DNA of 24,110 nt. Source: an uncultured Eubacteriales bacterium (GTDB taxonomy: Bacteria; Bacillota; Clostridia; Oscillospirales; Oscillospiraceae). This document shows positions 14,627-22,223 of the stretch, one piece after another (the stretch's first letter is position 1; each line of letters begins with the position of its first letter). The stretch covers positions 1 through 24,110 of the forward strand of contig UROF01000036.1 in NCBI GenBank assembly GCA_900549475.1, in the 5' to 3' direction. The translations under genes were made by a program, and so were the position numbers. Below the pieces are notes generated by a model. The model made no database searches. It was not told the origin of the DNA and worked only from the letters and a program-made list of their open reading frames with translations.

Positions 14627-15280
14627 TTACCCCAGCAGCAGCTTCTCCAGGCTGGGAATATCCTCCACAATATAATCCGCGCCGGCGGCCTCGTGCTCGG
14701 CCCGGTCGCCGTAGCCGTAGAGGACGCCGATCACCTTCAGGCCCACCTCGTGGCCTCCCGCCACGTCGTGACGGCGGTCGCCTACCATAACTACGCTGGA
14801 GAGGTCCTCCACCCCGGCCCTCTGAAGGGCCTTGCGGATGACGTTGGCCTTTTTGGCCCCCTCCTGGTTGTCGGTGGAGGCTCCGGCGATCACATCCATG
14901 TACTGAGCCAGATCAAAGTGGTTCATGATCCGCACGGCAAACTCCTCCGGCTTGGAGGTGGCGATGATCAGCTTTTTCCCAGCAGCCTTCAGATCCCCCA
15001 GCAGCTTGTCGATACCGGGGTAAGGGATATTTTCCGCCCAGCCCTGGCGGCCAAAGTACTCCCGGAATACCCGGGTGGCCTCCCGTACCTGCTCGTCATT
15101 GAAGCCGTAGAACTCCGGGAAGGACTCGTCCAGAGGCGGGCCGATAAACTTATTGAGAGTGGAACGGTCCTCTACCGTAATGCCGTAGTGGTTCAGCGCT
15201 ACCTCCACCGCCTTGGTAATGCCCTCGGCGGGGTCGGTAAGCGTACCGTCCAAGTCAAACAGAATGGTCTCCCAAGACAT
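14627..15280 (-). CDS. HAD-IA phosphatase (phosphoglycolate phosphatase/5'-nucleotidase-like) within the pyr run
   Basis: A 217-residue HAD subfamily IA enzyme. Motif I is FDLDGTLTD (D9 nucleophile, D11 acid/base); the cap (about 15-85) includes FIGPPLDESF (46-54); motif II is ATSKPEEF (T108 or S109); a lysine pair at K143-K144 serves motif III; motif IV is VMVGDRRHDV (D168, D172). AGGAG lies upstream of the ATG. The family covers phosphoglycolate phosphatase and pyrimidine 5'-nucleotidases. Its place between pyrF and pyrE makes a nucleotide substrate such as UMP attractive, but that is inference; it may also be a housekeeping repair phosphatase that moved in. Confidence 0.85.
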   Translation of the reverse strand: MSWETILFDLDGTLTDPAEGITKAVEVALNHYGITVEDRSTLNKFIGPPLDESFPEFYGFNDEQVREATRVFREYFGRQGWAENIPYPGIDKLLGDLKAAGKKLIIATSKPEEFAVRIMNHFDLAQYMDVIAGASTDNQEGAKKANVIRKALQRAGVEDLSSVVMVGDRRHDVAGGHEVGLKVIGVLYGYGDRAEHEAAGADYIVEDIPSLEKLLLG

Positions 15281-15313
15281 AAATTTTTTCTCCTATTTGC
15301 TGTATTCTAACCT

Positions 15314-15375
15314 GGGCAAAGCGGATGCTTTGCCCCAAAAGTTCTTTTGGTTACTTTTCTTTCAAGAAAAGTAAC
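15314..15375. repeat. Three adjoining hairpins between pyrF and the HAD gene
   Basis: GGGCAAAGC-GGAT-GCTTTGCCC (15314-15335), CCAAAA-GTTC-TTTTGG (15335-15350) and a 12-bp inverted repeat with arm GTTACTTTTCTT (15350-15361 with 15364-15375) follow each other with shared end bases. The last stem has the ACTTTT/AAAAGT core of the composite-repeat hairpins but lacks their other boxes, so it is a solitary relative. It starts 12 bases after the pyrF stop and may reduce or end the pyrF transcript. Confidence 0.7.
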
Positions 15376-15386
15376 ATATCGTAGTC

Positions 15387-16085
15387 TTATCCCACGAACT
15401 CGCTGACGCAGCGGCGGTAGGCGGCCACGGGGTCGGCAGCCTGGGTGATGGGCCGGCCCACCACGATGTAGTCAGAGCCCAGTTCCTTGGCCTTGGCGGG
15501 GGTGGTGATCCGGACCTGGTCGCCGGCATCGCCGTCGGCGAAGCGGACACCGGGAGTCACCGTCACAAAGTCCTTACCGCAGACCTCGTGGACCTTGCCG
15601 GCCTCCAGGGGGGAGCAGACCACACCGGCCAGGCCGCTCTCAGCGGCGCACTTGGCATAGTGCATGACCACCTGATCCAGAGGCTTCTCAATGAGCAGAT
15701 CGCTCTCCATCCGCTCCTGGCTGGTGGAGGTGAGCTGAGTGACGGCGATCAGCAGGGGACGGGTACCGTCGGGCCGGGTGAGACCCTCCAGGGCCGCCTC
15801 CATCATGGCCTTGGTACCGGCGGCGTGGAGATTGGTCATATCCACATCCAGGCCGGAGAGAACCGCCATGGCCTTCTTCACGGTGTTGGGGATGTCGTGG
15901 AGCTTCAGATCCAGGAAGATCTTGTGGCCGCGGGCCTTGATCTCCCGGACGATGGCGGGGCCCTCCGCGTAGTAGAGCTCCATGCCGATCTTCACAAAGG
16001 GCTTCTCCTCGGTGAACTGATCCAGAAAAGCCAGAGTCTTTGCCTTGCTGTCAAAATCCAAAGCGATGATTACATCCTTACCCAT
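15387..16085 (-). CDS. pyrF: Orotidine 5'-phosphate decarboxylase PyrF
   Basis: A 232-residue TIM-barrel enzyme that decarboxylates OMP to UMP, the last step of the pathway. The catalytic array DLKLHDIPNT has D59, K61 and D64. The phosphate-binding end includes VTPGVRFADGDAGDQ and YIVVGRPI. The start ATG (16085) lies inside the last codons of pyrD (8-base overlap), with GGAGG 8 bases upstream, so translation is probably coupled. Confidence 0.97.
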   Translation of the reverse strand: MGKDVIIALDFDSKAKTLAFLDQFTEEKPFVKIGMELYYAEGPAIVREIKARGHKIFLDLKLHDIPNTVKKAMAVLSGLDVDMTNLHAAGTKAMMEAALEGLTRPDGTRPLLIAVTQLTSTSQERMESDLLIEKPLDQVVMHYAKCAAESGLAGVVCSPLEAGKVHEVCGKDFVTVTPGVRFADGDAGDQVRITTPAKAKELGSDYIVVGRPITQAADPVAAYRRCVSEFVG

Positions 16086-16995
16086 GATGCGCGCCTCCTA
16101 TCATATCCGTTAAATTGTTGATCCTGTATTTCTCCATGACCCGGGGCAGGTCGGCAATGATGTCCCGGCAGGCGTAGGGGTTCACCAGATTGGCGGCCCC
16201 CACCTCCACGGCGGTAGCGCCCGCCAGCATCATCTCGATGACATCCTCCGCGGAGGACACACCGCCCATACCGATGACGGGGATCTTCACCGCCTCGTAG
16301 ACCTGGTACACCATCCGCAGAGCTACCGGCAGGATGGCGCTCCCCGAGAAGCCGCCCATCTTGTTGGCGATCACCGGCTTCTTGGTCCTCAGGTCGATCC
16401 GCATGCCCAGCAGGGTGTTGATAAGGCTGATGCCGTCGGCTCCCGCCTCCTCACAGGCCTTGGCGATGGACACGATGTCGGTGACGTTGGGGCTCAGCTT
16501 CATGTACACCGGCTTCTTGGTCACGGCCTTCACCGCCGCCGTCACCTCCGCTGCCGCCTTGGGGTCCACGCCAAAGCTCATGCCGCCGTTGTGGACGTTG
16601 GGACAGGAGATATTCACCTCCAGCCAGCCCACCTGCTCCTCCTTGTCCAGCAGGGCACAGGTGTAGGCGTAGTCGTCCACGGAGAAGCCGCTGACATTGG
16701 CCATCACCGGCTTGTGGAAAAACGCCTTCATTTCCGGCAGCTCATGGGCGATGACCGCCTCCACGCCCGGATTCTGAAGCCCCACGGCGTTGATCATACC
16801 GGCGTTGCACTCGGCGATGCGGGGGGTGGGGTTGCCGAAGCGGGCCTCCCGGGTGGTGCCCTTGAAGGAGAAGGTGCCCAGGCAGTTGATGTCGTAGAGG
16901 GCGGCAAACTCCTTGCCGTAGCCGAAGGTGCCGCTGGCGGGGATCACCGGGTTGTCCAGGACAATGCCGGACAACGTTACCTTTGTATCTACCAT
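16078..16995 (-). CDS. pyrD: Dihydroorotate dehydrogenase, class 1B catalytic subunit PyrD
   Basis: A 305-residue FMN enzyme that oxidises dihydroorotate to orotate. Class 1B is shown by the catalytic cysteine C131 in NISCPNVHNGG, by IPASGTFGYGKEF (18-30) and by the adjacent pyrK; class 2 enzymes use serine. K45 in FSFKGTT contacts FMN and substrate. Electrons pass to NAD+ through PyrK. It overlaps pyrK by 7 bases and pyrF by 8 bases. Confidence 0.97.
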   Translation of the reverse strand: MVDTKVTLSGIVLDNPVIPASGTFGYGKEFAALYDINCLGTFSFKGTTREARFGNPTPRIAECNAGMINAVGLQNPGVEAVIAHELPEMKAFFHKPVMANVSGFSVDDYAYTCALLDKEEQVGWLEVNISCPNVHNGGMSFGVDPKAAAEVTAAVKAVTKKPVYMKLSPNVTDIVSIAKACEEAGADGISLINTLLGMRIDLRTKKPVIANKMGGFSGSAILPVALRMVYQVYEAVKIPVIGMGGVSSAEDVIEMMLAGATAVEVGAANLVNPYACRDIIADLPRVMEKYRINNLTDMIGGAHHG

Positions 16996-17717
16996 ATGAT
17001 CTCCTCCTTCTCCAGCACCGGACCGTCCACACAGATGCGCTTGTTGCCGTACTTGGTCTTGCAGCTGCAGCCCATGCAGGCCCCGAAGCCGCAGCCCATC
17101 CGCTCCTCAAAGCTGAGGAGGCCGCTGGTGGGGGCGGCGTTGTACACCGCCTTCAGCATGGGCAGGGGGCCGCAGGTGCAGTAATAATCGTAGTTTGCGG
17201 GGAGGCCGTCGGTGACGAAGCCCTTCACCCCGTAGCTTCCGTCCACAGTGGTGACCACCGTGTCGATGCCCAGGGCCTTGAACTCACTCTCGTAGAAGAT
17301 TTCCCCGGCGGTATTGAAGCCCAGGACAGCGGTGACCTTCTTACCGGCAGCCAGCAGAGCCTTGGCCAGGCCATACATGGGGGGCACCCCCACGCCGCCG
17401 CCGATGACCAGGGTGTGCCCGCCGCACTTCTGCACATCGAAGCCGTTGCCCAGACCCGCCAGCACATCCAGCTGCTCCCCGGCGCCCATACGGCTCATCT
17501 GCTCGGTGCCCTTGCCCACCACCTTATAGATAATGGTCAGCTTTTCCCCATCCCAGTCGCACACGGAGATGGGCCGCCGGAGGAACAGGCCCTCCAGCTT
17601 GATATTGATGAACTGGCCCGGGGCGGTGATGGGGGAGGTGTCCCCCAGGAGGGTCATCTCCCACACGTCCGCCGTGAGAGGCCGGTTGTGTCCAATGGTG
17701 TAGATTCCTTGTTTCAT
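16989..17717 (-). CDS. pyrK: Dihydroorotate dehydrogenase electron-transfer subunit PyrK
   Basis: A 242-residue ferredoxin-reductase-like protein with FAD, NAD and [2Fe-2S] sites that lets PyrD use NAD+. The FAD motif is RRPISV (47-52), the NAD-site glycine motif is GGGVGVPP (106-113), and the iron-sulfur cysteines are C209, C214, C217 and C229 (CGFGACMGC...RICVDGP). I place the start at 17717, where ATGA overlaps the pyrC stop and GGAGGAG lies just upstream. A start six codons earlier (17735) would put that ribosome-binding site inside the gene. Confidence 0.96.
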   Translation of the reverse strand: MKQGIYTIGHNRPLTADVWEMTLLGDTSPITAPGQFINIKLEGLFLRRPISVCDWDGEKLTIIYKVVGKGTEQMSRMGAGEQLDVLAGLGNGFDVQKCGGHTLVIGGGVGVPPMYGLAKALLAAGKKVTAVLGFNTAGEIFYESEFKALGIDTVVTTVDGSYGVKGFVTDGLPANYDYYCTCGPLPMLKAVYNAAPTSGLLSFEERMGCGFGACMGCSCKTKYGNKRICVDGPVLEKEEIIW

Positions 17718-18985
17718 GCCTGCTCCTCCTGCCATACGATCTCGCCACCCACCATGGTCATGCGGCAGCGGCCAAAGAGGCGGCAGCCGGTGAAGGGGGT
17801 GGCCCGGCCCATGGAAAGAAACTCCGCCGGGTCCACGGTGTATTCTGCATCCAGGTCAAATACCGTCAGGTCCGCCGGCTGGCCCTCCGCCAGAGGCGTT
17901 CCCAGGCCAAAGCGCCGGGCGGGATTGTGGTGCATCAGCTCCATCAGCCGCTCCAGGGTGATGATCCCCGGCTTCACCAGGTAGGTGTAGCAGGCGGCAA
18001 AGGAGGTCTCCAGGCCCACCACACCCATGGCGCTCTTCTCCAGGCCCCAGCCCTTCTCCTGGGCGCTGTGGGGGGCGTGGTCGGTGGCGATCATGTCGAT
18101 GGTACCGTCCACGATGCCTTCGATCAAAGCCGCCTTGTCCTCAGGGGACCGGAGGGGCGGATTCATCTTGAAGCGGGCGTCCTCCTGAAGATCCTCGTCG
18201 GAGAACACCAGGTAGTGGGGACCGGTCTCGCAGGTCACATCCACCCCCCGAGCCTTGGCCTTCCGGATCAGGTCCACGCTCTCCTTGGTGGAGATGTGGC
18301 AGACGTGGTAGGCGCAGCCGGTCTCCTCCGCCAGGCGGAGGTCACGCTGAATGGGGCCCCACTCGCTCTCGGAGCAGATGCCCCGGTGGCCGTGGGCCTT
18401 GGCGTAGGCCCCGTCGTGGATATAGCCGCCGTGAAGGAGGCTGTTATCCTCGCAGTGGGCGGCAATGATCTTGCCCAGGCCCTTGGCCTCCTCCATGGCC
18501 TTACGCATCATGTCCTCATTCTGGACGCCCTTGCCATCGTCGGAGAAGCCCGCCACATCGGGGGCCATACCGGCCAGGTCCGCCAGGGTCTCGCCCTTCT
18601 CCCCCCGGGTGATGGCCCCGTAGGGGGTGACGTGGACCACCGCGTCCCGCCGGATGAGATCCAACTGCTCCGCCAGAGTCTCCCGGCTGTCGGGCACCGG
18701 GCTGAGGTTAGGCATGGGGCAGATCTGGGTGAAGCCTCCCCGGGCAGCGGAGAGGGTACCGGTGCGAATGGTCTCCTTATAAGAAAATCCCGGCTCTCGC
18801 AGATGAACATGTACATCAACGAAACCGGGAAAAACAGCGGCGTTATGAAGGTCAATGACCTGAGCGGAAACGGGGGCCTCCAGGGCCTTGGCAATGGAAA
18901 CAATACGGCCCTCACGGACCAGCAGCTCCGCGGGACAAAGGGCGCTGCCCGCAAACAACATGGCATTCTTCAGCAAATACTCCAC
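17714..18985 (-). CDS. pyrC: Dihydroorotase PyrC (type I)
   Basis: A 423-residue zinc amidohydrolase that closes carbamoyl aspartate to dihydroorotate. The metal-binding HVHLREPG (59-66) is type I, the form found in Firmicutes. Other marks are GGFTQICPMPN (83-93), GFSDDGKG, AHCEDN, CHIST and the catalytic ATDHAPH. The start is GTG at 18985-18983, supported by AGAGGAG 8 bases upstream; the nearby ATG at 18993 is in another frame. It is the first gene of the operon, preceded by a near-perfect promoter. Confidence 0.96.
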   Translation of the reverse strand: MEYLLKNAMLFAGSALCPAELLVREGRIVSIAKALEAPVSAQVIDLHNAAVFPGFVDVHVHLREPGFSYKETIRTGTLSAARGGFTQICPMPNLSPVPDSRETLAEQLDLIRRDAVVHVTPYGAITRGEKGETLADLAGMAPDVAGFSDDGKGVQNEDMMRKAMEEAKGLGKIIAAHCEDNSLLHGGYIHDGAYAKAHGHRGICSESEWGPIQRDLRLAEETGCAYHVCHISTKESVDLIRKAKARGVDVTCETGPHYLVFSDEDLQEDARFKMNPPLRSPEDKAALIEGIVDGTIDMIATDHAPHSAQEKGWGLEKSAMGVVGLETSFAACYTYLVKPGIITLERLMELMHHNPARRFGLGTPLAEGQPADLTVFDLDAEYTVDPAEFLSMGRATPFTGCRLFGRCRMTMVGGEIVWQEEQA

Positions 18986-19041
18986 GATTCCATCTCCTCT
19001 TCCGGCCCGCAGGCCACCCAGTGTATACCTTTATCCTAGGT

Positions 19042-19071
19042 ATTATACAAGGGGGCATGTCCCTCTGTCAA
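19042..19071 (-). promoter_or_regulatory. Sigma-A promoter of the pyr operon
   Basis: On the minus strand: -35 TTGACA (19071-19066), 18-base spacer, -10 TATAAT (19047-19042). Both hexamers are perfect. Transcription would begin near 19035, leaving a leader of only about 50 bases before pyrC. That is too short for the PyrR attenuator arrangement of Bacillus. Confidence 0.92.
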
Positions 19072-19072
19072 C

Positions 19073-19088
19073 TTGGCATTTGTGCCAA
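19073..19088. promoter_or_regulatory. Palindromic operator-like site upstream of the pyr promoter
   Basis: TTGGCA-TTTG-TGCCAA is an inverted repeat with perfect 6-base arms. It sits one base upstream of the -35 hexamer of the pyrC promoter, a usual place for an activator or a repressor. The binding protein is unknown. Confidence 0.5.
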
Positions 19089-19225
19089 ATCTTCCCGATG
19101 GGAAGCGCTGCCCCTTTGCCAGGCAGGGGCGGGGACAGCAGGGGCTGGGCGGTGATCGTCAGAGACAAGACAGCCTGGAATCCTTAAATTTTCTTTTCGG
19201 AGAAACCTCCGCAGCCACCACAAGC
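19089..19225. other. Gap between pyr promoter and upstream terminator
   Basis: No gene seen. It contains short GC-rich and AT-rich tracts and no obvious second promoter. Confidence 0.4.
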
Positions 19226-19261
19226 AAAAAAGGGCCCCCGGGTGCAAACCCGGGGGCCTTT
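19226..19261 (-). terminator. Terminator of the LysM-G5-M23 gene
   Basis: An 11-bp stem, GGCCCCCGGGT (19233-19243) with ACCCGGGGGCC (19248-19258), closes a GCAA loop. Six A at 19226-19231 form the T-run on the minus strand. It insulates the pyr promoter from the gene upstream. Confidence 0.92.
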
Positions 19262-19273
19262 CACTCATCTGTA

Positions 19274-20809
19274 TCAGGGCAGATAATCCAGGGGGTTCTG
19301 CCGCTCGCCGTTATAACGGACCTCGAAGTGGCAGTGGGTACCGGTAACACGACCGGTAGCGCCCATCTCAGCGATATGCTCGCCCTTGTATACCTTGTCA
19401 CCCTCACTGACCAGCAGCTCGGAGTTGTGGCCATAGTAAGTGGTATAGCCGTTCTGGTGATCGATGATGATGAGGTAACCATAGCTGCTCATCCAGCCGG
19501 CGTAGGTGACCACACCACCGTCAGCAGCGTAGATATTGGTACCCTTCTTGTTGGCGATATCGATACCACCGTGGTAATCGCTGCCGCCAAAGATGTACCG
19601 GTAGCCGTACTTGGAAGTGATGGAGCCGCTGGTGGGCCATCCGAAGGTACCGGTAGGCGCCCAGCTGGGACGCTCCTTGGTACCGCGGGCCTGGACCTCT
19701 GTCACCGGCTCGGTGAGCACTGTCTCAGACTCAATGACACGCTCGATCTCTTCCACACCCTGATAGGTGACCTTGGCCACCACGTCAGATGTACCATACA
19801 CACCCTGGGAGATGACCTTGGTATCGCCCTCCCACATGGTGTCGTCGTCCACATACTCGATCTCATAGGGGATCTGGGACTGATAGTACTCCATCTGGAC
19901 CGCAACCACGGTCAGATAGGGCACCGCGTTGCTGATGACCAGCACGTCGCCGATCTGGAGCTTGTTGATGTCATAGCCGGGATTGAGCTTGAGCAGATCG
20001 GAGTTGGTCATATTGTGATCCTGAGCGATGACGCTCCAGCAGTCACCGGCCTCCACCGTATAGGTGACCTCGCCGGCCTTGCTGCTGTTGAGAAGCAGCG
20101 CCACATCCGCCAGATTGGTGAACTGATCCACCGGCAGATCGCACTCTTTGATCTCCACGTTCTCCACAAAATCAATGGAGACGGTATTCTCATTGCGATA
20201 GGGGGCAGCTACCTGCTCCAGCAGCTCCTCCAGAGCGCCCTCGGTCTGGGTGGCGCCCACCATTTCCCCGTCCACATACAGAGCATAGCCATGCTCCACC
20301 ATCCGCAGGGAATCGTTCAGTGCCTCTTCCAGCTCCGCCTCGCCTACCACAGCGCTGCGGTACGTAAGACCGGTGGAGTAAGATACCTTGCTGTCCTCCA
20401 GGGTGTAGTCATAACCCACCACATCGGAGATGCTGCGCTCCACAGAGAGCTTGGCTGCCTCCGCCTCCTCCTCAGACGCCACAGTGGCCAGCGCCACGCC
20501 ATCCAGTGTTACCGTGGTACCGGTGGTGTAGAGGGCATTGAATACTGCAAACACCGCAATGACCAGGCTGCCCGCCAGGAAAATGGCGGTGTGGGAGCGC
20601 CGGGGCGCCGTAATGGTCTGCAGCCGGGCCTTGATATCCGCCACCAGAGACCGCAGGCGGTAGACAATGCCCCGCAGCCGGCTGCGCAGCAGCGGCATGG
20701 AGCCCTGCAACAGCAGACGCAGCTGTTTGTAAGGGCTGCTGCTCTCCGGGAACCGCTGCCGGTCACGGAAGCTGGGCACCTTCTTCCTTCCTTTGTCTTT
20801 TGAGGCCAT
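19274..20809 (-). CDS. Membrane-anchored LysM-G5-M23 peptidoglycan endopeptidase
   Basis: A 511-residue cell-wall enzyme. A basic cytoplasmic N-terminus (1-72) leads to one membrane span (about 74-91). A region of unknown fold follows (95-245), then a LysM domain (248-293, VTYTVEAGDCWSVIAQ...LNPGYDINKLQIGDVLVI), a G5 domain (about 299-376) and a C-terminal M23 domain (about 398-510). The zinc ligands are complete: H413 and D417 in YHGGID, H492 and H494 in THCHF. It probably cuts peptide cross-links while bound to the wall. AGGAGG lies 9 bases before the ATG. Members with this domain order are common in Clostridia and work in growth or sporulation; which applies here is open. Confidence 0.93.
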   Translation of the reverse strand: MASKDKGRKKVPSFRDRQRFPESSSPYKQLRLLLQGSMPLLRSRLRGIVYRLRSLVADIKARLQTITAPRRSHTAIFLAGSLVIAVFAVFNALYTTGTTVTLDGVALATVASEEEAEAAKLSVERSISDVVGYDYTLEDSKVSYSTGLTYRSAVVGEAELEEALNDSLRMVEHGYALYVDGEMVGATQTEGALEELLEQVAAPYRNENTVSIDFVENVEIKECDLPVDQFTNLADVALLLNSSKAGEVTYTVEAGDCWSVIAQDHNMTNSDLLKLNPGYDINKLQIGDVLVISNAVPYLTVVAVQMEYYQSQIPYEIEYVDDDTMWEGDTKVISQGVYGTSDVVAKVTYQGVEEIERVIESETVLTEPVTEVQARGTKERPSWAPTGTFGWPTSGSITSKYGYRYIFGGSDYHGGIDIANKKGTNIYAADGGVVTYAGWMSSYGYLIIIDHQNGYTTYYGHNSELLVSEGDKVYKGEHIAEMGATGRVTGTHCHFEVRYNGERQNPLDYLP

Positions 20810-20850
20810 CTATCTATTCCTCCTGTACAGATTACAAATCAGAAAAAAGT

Positions 20851-20880
20851 GTAACAAAAAGTTACAAGTGTCATTGTAAC
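20851..20880. promoter_or_regulatory. Overlapping GTAAC inverted repeats upstream of the M23 gene
   Basis: GTAAC (20851-20855) and GTTAC (20861-20865) form one inverted repeat with five A between. GTTACAA (20861-20867) and TTGTAAC (20874-20880) form a second, with 7-base arms. On the minus strand this reads TGTAAC-TTTT-TGTTAC, close to the WalR box (TGTWAH-N5-TGTWAH) but one base short in spacing. A possible promoter on the minus strand is TTGTTA, 17 bases, TAATCT. Confidence 0.4.
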
Positions 20881-20998
20881 CCATTTTCCCCCGTTCGTCA
20901 ACCCCCATATCCTGTGGGTAAGCGGCATAAACCCCCTGATTTTGTGGAAATATAGCGGGGATCGCCCTGTATTTTTTTCCTGTTTTTTTGATTTTCCC
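20881..20998. other. Gap between divergent M23 and pta promoters
   Basis: AT-rich with several T runs. No gene or further motif that I can support. Confidence 0.4.
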
Positions 20999-20999
20999 G

Positions 21000-21028
21000 T
21001 TGAGGACAGCCAGAAGCTGGTGTATACT
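21000..21028 (+). promoter_or_regulatory. Sigma-A promoter of pta
   Basis: -35 TTGAGG (21000-21005), 17-base spacer, -10 TATACT (21023-21028). The transcript would start about 65 bases before the pta ATG. Confidence 0.7.
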
Positions 21029-21100
21029 ATTGGCGTGAAACTGCGGCCGCCACTGCCGCGGCTGACAATATCAAATCATGTACAAACGGAGGACAGGCTA

Positions 21101-22120
21101 ATGTTTACAGCTCTTCTGAAGAATCTGAAGGAGACCCGGCGTACTATTGTATTTACCGAGGGTCCCGACGCCCGTATCCAGGAGGCCGCTGCCCGGCTGA
21201 TGAAAGAGGATCTCATGGATGTGATCCTGGTGGGTAATGTGGACGAGGTGAAGGCCGCCGCTGAGAAGAACGGCTTTGACGTATCCAAGGCGGAGATCAT
21301 CGATCCCCAGACCTACGCCGGTATGGACGAGATGGTCAGCAAGATGGTGGAACTGCGCAAGGGAAAGATGTCCGCCGACGAGTGCCGTGCCGCTCTGCAG
21401 AAGGGCAACTACTTCGGCACCATGCTGGTGAAGATGGGCAAGGCCGACGCTCTGCTGGGCGGCGCTACCTACTCCACCGCCGACACCGTCCGTCCCGCCC
21501 TGCAGCTGATCAAGACCAAGCCCGGCGCTCACCTGGTAAGCTCCGCCTTCATTATGAAGCGTGACACCGGCGACGAGGCCCTGCGTCTCATCTGCATGGG
21601 CGACTGCGCCATCAACATCAGCTATGAGGACAGCGTGGACAAGGAGGGCAACGTCACCGTATCCGCCGCCCAGAAGCTGGCTGAGGTGGCCGTGGAGTCC
21701 GCCAAGACCGCCAAGTTCTTCGGCATCGATCCCAAGGTCGCTATGCTGAGCTTCTCCACCAAGGGTTCCGGCAAGGGCGCCACTGTGGGCCTGAGCGCTG
21801 CCGCCACCAAGGTGGCTCAGGAGCTGGCTCCCGAGTTTGCCATCGACGGCGAGATGCAGTTTGACGCCGCTGTGAGCCCCACCGTGGGACAGCTGAAGTT
21901 CCCCGGCAGCAAGGTGGCCGGCTACGCCAACACCTTTATCTTCCCCTGCATCGAGGCCGGCAACATCGGCTACAAGATCGCCCAGCGTCTGGGCGGCTAT
22001 GAGGCCTACGGCCCCATCCTCCAGGGCCTCAACGCTCCCATTAACGACCTCAGCCGCGGCTGCAATGCCGACGAGGTCTACAGCATGGCCATCATCACCG
22101 CCGGTATGGCCGGTATGTAA
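21101..22120 (+). CDS. pta: Phosphate acetyltransferase Pta
   Basis: A 339-residue enzyme exchanging acetyl-CoA and phosphate with acetyl phosphate and CoA, the entry to acetate formation and ATP gain in fermenting Clostridia. It is the short form, only the PTA/PTB domain. Typical stretches are FTEGPDARIQEAAARL (18-33), KADALLGGATYSTADTVRPA, SSAFIM, GDCAINISY, MQFDAA and the conserved C-terminal GYANTFIFPCIEAGNIGYKI with NDLSRG. The start at 21101 has GGAGG 8 bases upstream; the frame runs open to 20942, but that part contains the promoter. Acetate kinase is not adjacent in this window. Codons are strongly biased to C/G endings, as in a highly expressed gene. Confidence 0.96.
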   Translation: MFTALLKNLKETRRTIVFTEGPDARIQEAAARLMKEDLMDVILVGNVDEVKAAAEKNGFDVSKAEIIDPQTYAGMDEMVSKMVELRKGKMSADECRAALQKGNYFGTMLVKMGKADALLGGATYSTADTVRPALQLIKTKPGAHLVSSAFIMKRDTGDEALRLICMGDCAINISYEDSVDKEGNVTVSAAQKLAEVAVESAKTAKFFGIDPKVAMLSFSTKGSGKGATVGLSAAATKVAQELAPEFAIDGEMQFDAAVSPTVGQLKFPGSKVAGYANTFIFPCIEAGNIGYKIAQRLGGYEAYGPILQGLNAPINDLSRGCNADEVYSMAIITAGMAGM

Positions 22121-22131
22121 TGCCGCTTCCG

Positions 22132-22167
22132 CCGGGGTTGGGATCTCCTCCCAGCCCCGGTTTTTTT
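22132..22167 (+). terminator. Terminator of pta
   Basis: CCGGGGTTGGGA (22132-22143) pairs with TCCCAGCCCCGG (22149-22160) with one U-G pair, loop TCTCC, followed by seven T. Confidence 0.92.
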
Positions 22168-22170
22168 ATC

Positions 22171-22214
22171 AAAAAACAACAACCCCGTCCCGGGCCCAGC
22201 AGGCCAGGACGGGG
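22171..22214 (-). terminator. Terminator of the lipoprotein gene
   Basis: CCCCGTCC (22183-22190) pairs with GGACGGGG (22207-22214), with an inner GGCC/GGCC pair. Six A at 22171-22176 give the T-rich tail on the minus strand. It lies back to back with the pta terminator between convergent genes. Confidence 0.85.
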
Positions 22215-22223
22215 CTGCGCTTT

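Noticed and set aside
17927..19039. 370-codon plus-strand frame opposite pyrC
   Set aside because: Antisense to a complete, motif-bearing pyrC gene; composition typical of a shadow frame.
18986..19041. PyrR-binding attenuator before pyrC
   Set aside because: The leader is about 50 bases with no terminator/antiterminator pair.
19073..20803. 576-codon plus-strand frame opposite the LysM-G5-M23 gene
   Set aside because: Antisense to a gene with complete domains, and it crosses the pyr promoter region and a terminator.
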